Assembly (NCBI RefSeq): GCF_900176005.1
Contig: NZ_LT838272.1
Location: 1,693,587 to 1,757,586, forward strand
Source of the DNA: Thermanaeromonas toyohensis ToBE
Lineage (GTDB): Bacteria; Bacillota; DSM-521; Neomoorellales; Neomoorellaceae
Reading direction: 5' to 3'
DNA length: 64,000 nt
Below, in pieces: positions 30,993-37,748 of this stretch; position 1 is the first letter of the stretch, and each line of letters starts with the position of its first letter. The position numbers and the translations under genes were made by a program. The notes beneath the pieces were generated by a model that was given only the letters and a program-made list of their open reading frames with translations, searched no databases and was not told where the DNA came from.

Positions 30993-33900
30993 AGGAAGTG
31001 TTTCCTCTCCTGTGCTGCACTGTGCCCACTACCTTTAGGGGGCCCAGTTCTGGCCCAAAAAGGAACTGGCCGTACTTATTATAGACGTCTTCAAACACTG
31101 TGACGTCCAGCAGCCCTGTTTCGTCTTCCAGCGAAAAGAACACAACTATTTTGCCGCTCCTGGTGGGTGGCCGGTGCGGCCTTACGGGCAGCCCGGCCAC
31201 CTTTGCGCACCTTCCGTCCGGTAACTTCTTCGCCTGGTCGGCAGTCAGATACCCCTCCTTTGCCAGTTTGTCCCTGAAAAAGCTCATGAAGTGGGCATCC
31301 GCGCTCATCCCCAGTATTTCATACTCCAAAAGGCACTTTTCTGCCGCGGTAAAGTCCTTTATGCCTGTGGGCGGCCCCAGTTCCAGGGCGGGCTGTATGG
31401 GGGACGCGGAAACCACTTCCGGCACCCAGGCCAGCAGGGCCTTCCTGTTGGGGTGGAGGGGATCGAAGGCCCCGCAGAGGATGAGGTTTTCCAGGGTGTC
31501 TCTCTCGGTCTGCGTCCTGACATAGAAGTCCCGTAGCGAGCAGAAAGGACCCTTCCGGCGCGCTTCCAGAATTCTGGCCAGCGTATTCTGCCTCATCCCC
31601 TTTACCCGGCTCAAGGGGATGCGGATGGCCGCACCCCCCTCCACGGTGAACCTGTCCGTGCTTGCGTTCACGTCCACCGGGAGGAACTTTATCCCCCTGG
31701 TGCGGGCCTCATTGGCTAGGGTTGCCGGAGAGTAGTATCCCATCGGCTGGCAGTTCAACAGTGCCGCAAAGAAATAGGCGGGATAGTGGGCGGACAGGTA
31801 GGCCGTCCAGTAGGCGGTGGTAGCGAAGGCCGCCGCATGGGCTTCGCAGAAGCCGTAGGAGGCGTATCCCTCCAGGCAGGAAAAGATATCCCGGGCGGTC
31901 TTTTCGTCGATGCCCTTTGCTACGGCCCGCCGCACGAATTCTTCCCCTATCTCCCGCATCTCTCTGAGCGAGCGCGCGTGGGTCATGAGCCTGCGCAGGC
32001 GGTCCGCCTCTCCGGGAGTGAACCCTGCAACCTCACTTGCGATGGCTATGACCTGCTCCTGGAAGAGCACCACGCCGTAGGTCTTCTCCAGAATGGGCTT
32101 AAGGGACGGGTGCAGGTAGGAGATCGGCTCCAATCCCCGGCGCCGGGCAATAAAAGGCTCCACCATGTTTCCTTTTATGGGTCCGGGACGTATGAGCGCC
32201 AGGCTGGCCACCACGTCCTCTATATTTTCGGCTTTAAGCCTGGCCTGCAGAGCCCTTTGCGCCGGGCTCTCCAACTGAAACACTCCTACCGTTTGAGCGT
32301 TGTTGAGCAACCGGTAGGTTTCAGCGTCATCCAGGGGTATGCCTTCGTAGCGGAAGCCCGGATTTACTCTGGAAATACCCCCGGCAGCCTCTTCCAGAAC
32401 GCTGAGAGCCTTCAGAGAAAGGAGGTCGAGCTTGACCAGGCCCAGCTCTTCAACGTCATTGCGGTCAAACTGGCAGATTTTTATCCCCTTAGCGGCCACC
32501 TGCAAGGGGGAAATCTCTACCACCGGGGGGCCGGTGACCACCAGGCCGCCGAGGTGGGTGCCCAGGTGGCGGGGAAAGCCCGCGATGCGGCCGCAGAACC
32601 CGAAAAGGCGGCGGTATTTCTCTTCTTTCCAGGGGCCGCAACGGAGTTCAGGGAAGCGCTCCAGAGCGTCAAAAATCTGGTCTGCTGGTATGTGGGGCAT
32701 GCTTTTGGCTAGACTGTCTATTTCTTCCTCGGAATATCCGAACACCTTACCGAGGTCCCTTACTGCGGACCGGGCCTGGTAGGTCACATACGTAGCGACT
32801 GCTGCTACGTGGTCTTCTCCGTATTTCTTATACACATAGGCGGCGATAAGGTCCCTGTAGCGGGAATCAAAGTCGATATCAATGTCGGGCTTTTCAGCGC
32901 GTTCCAGGCTCATGAAGCGCTCAAACACGAGGTGCCGGCTGATGGGGTCGACTTCCGTGAGCCCCAGGGAGTAGGCCACGGCGCTGGCCCCGGCAGAGCC
33001 GCGCCCCGCACACCGTATGCCCCGGGCACGGGCATAATTGACTATATCCCAGGTGATGAGGAAGTAGTCGGCGAAGCCCAGGCGTGATATGACGTTCAGC
33101 TCTTTTTCCAGCCTTTCTTCGACCCCCGGAGTGATGCGGCCGTAGCGTTCTGCGGCTCCCTTGTAGACCAGCTCCCGGAGAAATGCGTTGGCGCTCTGGC
33201 CGGGCGGTAAAGGAAACCTGGGGGAGAAATTTTGCCTCTCGTCGAGAGGAGGCTGGCACATTTCAACTATGCGGATAGTGTTGTGCAGGGCCTGGGGGCA
33301 GAAAGCAAAGATGCGCGCCATTTCTGCCGGTGACTTCAAGTAGTTTTCGTCGTTCAGAGGTCTTTCCGGGTGAACATCCTCCAGCTTTATGCCCAGGCGG
33401 ACGCAGGTGAGGACGTCGTGTACGGGAAAGTCCTTTCTGCAAGTATAGTGCACGTTATTTGTTGCCACGACGGGTATATTTAGAGCCTCCCCCAGTTTAA
33501 CCAACGCCTGGTTTAAAGCTTTATTCCCAGGTAGAAGAGTATCCTGGAGTTCTAGATAAAAGTTGCTGCCCCAAAGGGCTTTATAGCGCTGGGCTGCCTC
33601 TTTTGCCCTGGCATATTGCCTCCGCAGTATGAGAGAGGGTATTTCTCCCCTGCGGCAACCGGACAAAGCTATCAGACCCTGAGTATGCTCCTCCAGGTCG
33701 GCCCAAGAACACTGTGGGTTACCCCTGGGGTTTGATAGATGCGCGCGCGTAAGGAGGCGGCAAAGGTTGGCGTAGCCACGGAAACCGATAGCCAATAGGG
33801 TGAGATGATACCCACCTTCGAGGGTCACTTCTGCCCCCAGAATGGGCTTGATACCTGCCTCTTTTGCAGCGCGGTAAAACCGTACGGCGCCAGAAACATT

Positions 33901-34035
33901 GAAATGGTCCGTGAGGGCTATGGCCGGCATTTCCAGTTCTGCGGCCTTTTTAACCAGCTCCTCCGGGGAAGCCGACCCGTCGAGGAAGGAAAAATATGAA
34001 TGGACGTGGAGGTGAGCGAAGGCGGGTGCTTGCAT
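30901..34035 (-). CDS. dnaE2: Error-prone-type DNA polymerase III alpha subunit (DnaE2-like)
   Basis: The 1044-residue protein has an N-terminal PHP domain (AHLHVHSYFSFLDGSASPEE, ALTDHFNVSGAVRF), the C-family polymerase core with catalytic EKPDIDIDFDSRYRD, GRGSAGASAVAYSLG and KLDLLSLKALSVLEEA, helix-hairpin-helix motifs, and an OB domain (VVFFSLEDETGLLDV). Its length and lack of a long C-terminal tail match DnaE2/ImuC more than replicative DnaE. It follows DUF6504 and little-finger genes on the same strand, the context of translesion mutasomes, and is divergent from a LexA-like repressor, so damage induction is likely. ATG 34035 has AAGGAGGG ten bases upstream. Its 3' end overlaps the convergent 1234-residue gene. 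Confidence 0.9.
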   Translation of the reverse strand: MQAPAFAHLHVHSYFSFLDGSASPEELVKKAAELEMPAIALTDHFNVSGAVRFYRAAKEAGIKPILGAEVTLEGGYHLTLLAIGFRGYANLCRLLTRAHLSNPRGNPQCSWADLEEHTQGLIALSGCRRGEIPSLILRRQYARAKEAAQRYKALWGSNFYLELQDTLLPGNKALNQALVKLGEALNIPVVATNNVHYTCRKDFPVHDVLTCVRLGIKLEDVHPERPLNDENYLKSPAEMARIFAFCPQALHNTIRIVEMCQPPLDERQNFSPRFPLPPGQSANAFLRELVYKGAAERYGRITPGVEERLEKELNVISRLGFADYFLITWDIVNYARARGIRCAGRGSAGASAVAYSLGLTEVDPISRHLVFERFMSLERAEKPDIDIDFDSRYRDLIAAYVYKKYGEDHVAAVATYVTYQARSAVRDLGKVFGYSEEEIDSLAKSMPHIPADQIFDALERFPELRCGPWKEEKYRRLFGFCGRIAGFPRHLGTHLGGLVVTGPPVVEISPLQVAAKGIKICQFDRNDVEELGLVKLDLLSLKALSVLEEAAGGISRVNPGFRYEGIPLDDAETYRLLNNAQTVGVFQLESPAQRALQARLKAENIEDVVASLALIRPGPIKGNMVEPFIARRRGLEPISYLHPSLKPILEKTYGVVLFQEQVIAIASEVAGFTPGEADRLRRLMTHARSLREMREIGEEFVRRAVAKGIDEKTARDIFSCLEGYASYGFCEAHAAAFATTAYWTAYLSAHYPAYFFAALLNCQPMGYYSPATLANEARTRGIKFLPVDVNASTDRFTVEGGAAIRIPLSRVKGMRQNTLARILEARRKGPFCSLRDFYVRTQTERDTLENLILCGAFDPLHPNRKALLAWVPEVVSASPIQPALELGPPTGIKDFTAAEKCLLEYEILGMSADAHFMSFFRDKLAKEGYLTADQAKKLPDGRCAKVAGLPVRPHRPPTRSGKIVVFFSLEDETGLLDVTVFEDVYNKYGQFLFGPELGPLKVVGTVQHRRGNTSFIAQELSPLEYAPAAPHPESALQLPHGHGQ

Positions 34036-34056
34036 GCTTTCAGGTTCCCTCCTTGC

Positions 34057-34290
34057 TCAGTCGTACCGCCTGTAAAAGAACCAGCGACCGTCTGGAAGGT
34101 CGCGGTAAAGCTCCCACACACCGCTGTCGGTCAGGAACCTCACGAACAGCTTCGGGGTCTCTCCGTTCCACCACTCCCCCGTGTCCTTCCACCTGTCCAG
34201 GACTTCCCTCACCGTATGCCACTGCCCTTTGCAGTTAAACTGCAGGGTTTTTCCCTGTCTGCGCCAGAGAACCCGGTGCACCCGTGTCAC
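34057..34290 (-). CDS. DUF6504-like mutasome accessory protein
   Basis: A 77-residue protein rich in Trp, Tyr and Arg (VHRVLWRRQGKTLQFNC, VREVLDRWKDTGEWW, LFVRFLTDSG, WELYRDLPDGRWFFYRRYD). This pattern matches the small DUF6504-type proteins found beside imuB/dnaE2 in many bacteria, sometimes fused to the Y-family subunit. Its start overlaps the end of the upstream little-finger gene by about 55 bases, and dnaE begins 22 bases after it, so the three form one operon. Function is unknown; a bridging or regulatory role in the mutasome is inferred from gene neighbourhood. Confidence 0.75.
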   Translation of the reverse strand: MTRVHRVLWRRQGKTLQFNCKGQWHTVREVLDRWKDTGEWWNGETPKLFVRFLTDSGVWELYRDLPDGRWFFYRRYD

Positions 34291-34768
34291 GGATAGAGCT
34301 CCTCCACGGGTCGTAAAAGGAGAGCATGAGCTCCCTGCGTGAGGGGGCGAGGTCGGAAGCCCTGGTCAGGATTCCACTGTGGGCACGGGAGGCCGCGGCG
34401 ACCGCCTTGCGGAGGCGGTCCTCCCTTTCAGTGTCTTTACCGTCAAAGATGGCCAGCTGGCTCACGGGGGCCTGGCCCAACCAGTCCAGCGTTACTGAGA
34501 TTTTTTCTACGGGTGAAGCCGCTTGGATGCCGGAAATAATCCTCTGCAGGTGAAGGCAGATGTTTTCAGGCGGCTGTGCCCGGGTAAATTCGCGGGAAAC
34601 TGAGATAGGCCGCTCCTCCGTGTCCAGGCAGACGGTGATGCGCTGCCATACTAGGTTCCGTTCCTTCAGCCAGGAGGAAAGGCGCCTCGACAGGATGCGG
34701 CAGGCGTACAGAAGAGCTTCGAGAGAAGTGGCGCTCCCCAAATATATGTCGGCAGCCACGGGCTCCAT
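34235..34768 (-). CDS. Little-finger-only ImuB/Y-family polymerase-like protein
   Basis: The 177 residues correspond to the C-terminal (little finger) part of Y-family/ImuB proteins: paired strands with TVCLDTEERPISVSREF and ISVTLDWLGQ, then SQLAIFDGKD, a good match to the beta-clamp-binding motif (QLxLF), then RLRKAVAAASRAHSGILTRAS. The palm, fingers and catalytic acidic residues of a polymerase are absent. The gene is not a random truncation: ATG 34768 has GGAGGTG eight bases upstream and lies close to the promoter region. In the known ImuA'-ImuB-DnaE2 mutasome ImuB is a catalytically inactive clamp adaptor; this protein would be a minimal version. Assignment is by motif, not by search. Confidence 0.68.
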   Translation of the reverse strand: MEPVAADIYLGSATSLEALLYACRILSRRLSSWLKERNLVWQRITVCLDTEERPISVSREFTRAQPPENICLHLQRIISGIQAASPVEKISVTLDWLGQAPVSQLAIFDGKDTEREDRLRKAVAAASRAHSGILTRASDLAPSRRELMLSFYDPWRSSIRDTGAPGSLAQTGKNPAV

Positions 34769-34894
34769 GTCATAAACACCTCCGGCAGGTACGCTGGAGT
34801 AGACCGGGACGAAAAGCTCTTTTCACGAAAAGTAAACAGCAGTATAATTAGGGTAGGTGGTGTAGCCAGTTGTATGAAGCAGGAAGGCAATACC

Positions 34895-34906
34895 TAGTGT
34901 ACACTA
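34895..34906. promoter_or_regulatory. Candidate operator of the S24 repressor
   Basis: TAGTGTACACTA is a perfect 12-base palindrome in the 170-base divergent region between the repressor gene and the mutasome operon. It lies 30 bases before the repressor start, where it could control both directions. A leftward TATAAT-like element (ATTATAC on the minus strand near 34841-34848) is nearby. Confidence 0.55.
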
Positions 34907-34937
34907 TCCGTAGACAAGAGTCAAGGGGGGATATCAT

Positions 34938-35711
34938 CTGGAGAAAGACACTGGGAGCCAGGCGCTGGGCCAGTACCTGGCGGCCAGGAGGGCGGCGCGC
35001 GGTCTCACCCTGCGCAAGCTTTCAGCACTCATAGGCCGCGCTCCTTCTACCATCCAGGCCTGGGAGCAGGGCAGGCGGATGCCATCGCTGGAGGACCTGG
35101 TGGTCCTGGCCCGCGTCCTCGAGGCGGACGTGGAAAAGCTGGTGTACCTGGCTGTGCCAACTGAGAGCGATGCCCGCAGGGAACTGAAACAGGCGCAGGC
35201 AGCGGGCGGCAAGGAGGGTGAGCGGCAGGCGGTCAGGCTGCGCCAGCTCCTCGCCGCCAGGCGGGAAGCCCGGAGGCGGAAGGCTTTGGAACTGCTGAGG
35301 CCGGTACCCTCTCTGCGCCGGGTTCCCTTCGCTGGCGATGTTGCCGCGGGACCGCCGAAGCTGGCCATCGAGCAGCCCGGTGAATACACTGACGTCCTTG
35401 ATGCGGCGGTAGACTACGCCCTGGTGGTCAGAGGGGATAGTATGGTTGGGGCCGGCATAGAGGACGGTGATACCGTGTGGGTGAGGCGTGATGAGGCGGC
35501 CAAGCACGGGGACACCGTGGTGGCGCTTATTGACGGTGAGGAAATAACCGTCAAACACCTGGTGGAAGAAAACGGGCACTGGTTGCTCCGGGCCAACAAC
35601 CCGTATAAGGATTATCCGGATATACCCCTCGGGCCGCGAGACGAGATTATCGGGGTGGTGAAATGGGTAGTTAAAGCGCCCGGCCCCCCGCCGGTACGGC
35701 CGGTGAAATGA
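34938..35711 (+). CDS. LexA/CI-like self-cleaving repressor (XRE HTH + S24 peptidase)
   Basis: The N-terminal XRE helix-turn-helix (LTLRKLSALIGRAPSTIQAW) is followed by an Arg/Ala-rich linker and an S24 peptidase domain. The latter has a cleavage-type AG in VPFAGDVAAG, the catalytic Ser in VRGDSMVGAGIEDGD and the Lys in GEEITVKHL. Such repressors cleave themselves when bound by RecA filaments, releasing SOS genes. An ATG at 35079 would delete most of the HTH. The frame is open to a CTG at 34938 with AGGGGGG seven bases upstream, so a rare CTG start (257 residues) is proposed. It is divergent from the little-finger/DUF6504/dnaE operon and probably regulates it. Confidence 0.82.
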   Translation: MEKDTGSQALGQYLAARRAARGLTLRKLSALIGRAPSTIQAWEQGRRMPSLEDLVVLARVLEADVEKLVYLAVPTESDARRELKQAQAAGGKEGERQAVRLRQLLAARREARRRKALELLRPVPSLRRVPFAGDVAAGPPKLAIEQPGEYTDVLDAAVDYALVVRGDSMVGAGIEDGDTVWVRRDEAAKHGDTVVALIDGEEITVKHLVEENGHWLLRANNPYKDYPDIPLGPRDEIIGVVKWVVKAPGPPPVRPVK

Positions 35712-35723
35712 GGAGCGAGAGGT

Positions 35724-36509
35724 ATGGCGCAGGTCTACGTTGGCACGTCAGGTTACAGCTACCGGGACTGGGTGGGGCCTTTTTACCCTTACGGCATCCG
35801 ACAGGAACAGATGCTGGCCTTCTACGCTGAAGAATTTTCATTCACGGAAATAAACTCGACCTTCTACCGCCTGCCGCCGGCCAAAATGTTCGAGAGCATG
35901 CTGAAAAAGGTGCCCCAGAATTTCCTGTTTACGGTAAAAGCTTTCCAGGGCCTCACGCACCAGCGTGGCGAAACAGTAAGGGAAGAAGCGGCTAAGATGG
36001 CAGAAGCCATCAAACCGCTGGTGAATGAAGGCAGGCTGGGAGCACTGATCTTCCAGTTTCCTTATTCCTTTAAGGCGAAACCTGAAAACAGGGACTACCT
36101 CGAGCGTTTGCGGGAATTCTTCCCTGACGCTCCTCTGGTAGTGGAATTTCGGCACTACAGCTGGCTTAACAGCGAAACGTGGTCGGCCCTGCGGGCCCTG
36201 GGTATGGGCTACGTGTGCGTGGACGCCCCCAGGTTAAGGGGGCTGCCAGGTGGTGCGGTGCAGGCGACTTCCCCGGTCGCCTATGTGCGGTTTCACGGGC
36301 GGAACGCCGCAATGTGGTGGGAGCACGAAGAGGCCTGGCAGAGGTACGATTATCTCTATACGGAAGAGGAACTCTGCGAATGGGTTCCGAAAATCAAATT
36401 TCTTGAGCGCAACTCCGAGCGGGTTTTCATCGCGTTTAACAACCATTTTGGTGCCCAGGCCGTTTTCAATGCGCGGATGCTTAGAAAGCTCCTCGGCGTG
36501 GATTACTGA
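35724..36509 (+). CDS. DUF72 family protein (YecE-like TIM barrel)
   Basis: The 261-residue protein shows the family's opening (VYVGTSGYSYRDWVGPFYP), the ETINSTFYRLP-like strand (FTEINSTFYRLPPAKMF), FLFTVKAFQGLTH and VEFRHYSWLN, and near the end AFNNHFGAQAVFNARML. DUF72 proteins are widespread TIM-barrel proteins of uncertain function, sometimes linked to DNA repair or phage contexts. The start follows GGAGCGAGAGG, 12 bases after the repressor stop, so it is probably co-transcribed with the repressor. A decayed copy of its C-terminal part lies at 36781-36910. Confidence 0.88.
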   Translation: MAQVYVGTSGYSYRDWVGPFYPYGIRQEQMLAFYAEEFSFTEINSTFYRLPPAKMFESMLKKVPQNFLFTVKAFQGLTHQRGETVREEAAKMAEAIKPLVNEGRLGALIFQFPYSFKAKPENRDYLERLREFFPDAPLVVEFRHYSWLNSETWSALRALGMGYVCVDAPRLRGLPGGAVQATSPVAYVRFHGRNAAMWWEHEEAWQRYDYLYTEEELCEWVPKIKFLERNSERVFIAFNNHFGAQAVFNARMLRKLLGVDY

Positions 36510-36574
36510 ATTTAGGTAAGCAAGTGTATGATCGCCGGCAATCGGTCAAGCGCTGCGCGTTGGGGCGGAAACCG

Positions 36575-36780
36575 AGGAGGTTTTTGAGCGCGGTCAGATA
36601 CCACATCTGGTATCGGTCGAAACACCCGCGTTTATTGAGAAGGGCGAGCAGCAGGCGGCCTATGCTTTCTCCCCGGAACCGCCTCTTTCGCGGCCTGTTG
36701 TGGGTTACCTTGCAGCCAAGGGCCGCCGGCTCTACCGCTACCAAGTGGAAGTGCGTGGGAAAATTAGGGAGGAATTGTTG
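36575..36780 (+). pseudogene. Remnant of the helicase N-terminus
   Basis: The sequence encodes, across a frame change, FLSAVRYHIWYR, then AYAFSPEPPLSRPVVGYLAAKG and LYRYQVEV. This matches the N-terminus of the intact helicase at 37749 (FLSAVRYQQWYR, YASLEPPLPKPIERYLSAKG, LYRHQAEV). The match stops before the Walker A motif. Confidence 0.75.
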
Positions 36781-36910
36781 TGATGGGTGGCGAAAATCAA
36801 ATCTCTAGACCGTCATTTGTAGCGGGTGTCTTTGGCATTTGATAAGCATTTTCGTGCCGAGGGTGGTTTCAATACCCAGATACTGAGACAGCTCCTCACT
36901 AGAGTTTGAC
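36781..36910 (+). pseudogene. Remnant of the DUF72 C-terminus
   Basis: At nucleotide level this stretch aligns with 36382-36509 of the intact DUF72 gene (CGAAAATCAAAT, then CATTTTCGTGCC against CATTTTGGTGCC, then CAGCTCCTC). It has several stops. With the helicase remnant directly before it, it represents an internally deleted second copy of a helicase-DUF72 unit. Confidence 0.7.
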
Positions 36911-36962
36911 AAATTCGTGCTGAATAACCGGAAATTGCCGGTTATGGGTGAGGACGCGGACT

Positions 36963-37628
36963 ATGGAAAAGAGAGCAAGAGGCTGGACGAAAGAAGAATG
37001 TGTGGCTGCTCTAAAAAGGCTTTCGGCCGCACTTAGCGGGTGTCGCCCCACAACCAGCGACTTGGTGGGTAGAGTGGGTCGAGAGGTGGGGTGTCCTCCG
37101 GAGTGGGTGATACATGAACTGTTCGGTTCCTGGAAGGTAGCGATCAGGGAAGCGGGTCTCGAAAGTCTGCCGACGGTAAGGGAGCAGGCGCGGCAGGCAG
37201 CGGTAGAAGAGCTTCGTTTGTACTTTGATAGGGTGTTGGAAGGAAAATCCTTCCTGTTTCGTGGCGAAGCACATGAGATTGTAAAAAAAGCGCCCGGGAA
37301 GCTTTATGTACAGAGCAAACGGCGGATGCTGAGAGGAGCGTGCCGGGAAAAAGGGATACGCTTGCTGAACCTGCCCTATGACCGGGATATTCGCGCTGTG
37401 GTGTCGTGGCTGCTGGGATGCCCTGCGGAAGGGGTCCTGCCCGAGAAAGAGAAGGTGGAGGAGGCCCTGGGTGAGGCTGCGCTACGGGTACTGAGAAGGA
37501 TTATGGAGGTCGGGAACTTAAAGGCTGCAGCGCAGGCGGAGGGCTTGAAGGTTTTTCAGGCCCGGCGCATGCTCGTAGAGGCGTGCAGGAGGGCAGTAAG
37601 GTTCCTGGCACGGACTCGGCATGGGTAA
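36963..37628 (+). CDS. HARE-like repeat plus sigma4-like module protein (intact)
   Basis: A 221-residue member of the local family. Residues 9-65 form the homing-endonuclease-associated-type repeat (AALKRLSAALSGCRP to LFGSWKVAIREAGLE, in variants shared with the 1234-residue protein). Residues 80-215 form the module domain (KSFLFRGEAHEIVKK, then REKGIRLLNLPYDRD, then ALGEAALRVLRRIMEVGNLK, then an HTH-like end). It lacks the XRE domains. A sequence-specific DNA-binding role is inferred. ATG 36963 is chosen with GTGAGG upstream. It sits between DUF72/helicase remnants and the intact helicase; its closest relative is the disrupted gene at 40098. Confidence 0.7.
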   Translation: MEKRARGWTKEECVAALKRLSAALSGCRPTTSDLVGRVGREVGCPPEWVIHELFGSWKVAIREAGLESLPTVREQARQAAVEELRLYFDRVLEGKSFLFRGEAHEIVKKAPGKLYVQSKRRMLRGACREKGIRLLNLPYDRDIRAVVSWLLGCPAEGVLPEKEKVEEALGEAALRVLRRIMEVGNLKAAAQAEGLKVFQARRMLVEACRRAVRFLARTRHG

Positions 37629-37748
37629 TGTTTGGTCGCGGCTGCTGGGCCTCTGCAGGCGGACGGGAGGTTTGTAGTAGGTAAAGCCAGTTACTAATCC
37701 ACTAGAGAATTGCGTGCAGCTAACGGAAGCGGGCGGAAGGGATGTCTA

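Noticed and set aside
31786-32712. A 308-codon open frame antisense to dnaE
   Set aside because: It lies entirely inside the well-supported polymerase gene, has no family motif, and reflects the codon bias of GC-rich DNA.
36524-36808. A 94-codon open frame after DUF72
   Set aside because: Only its middle matches the helicase N-terminus and the match continues in another frame, so it is a pseudogene fragment, not a gene.
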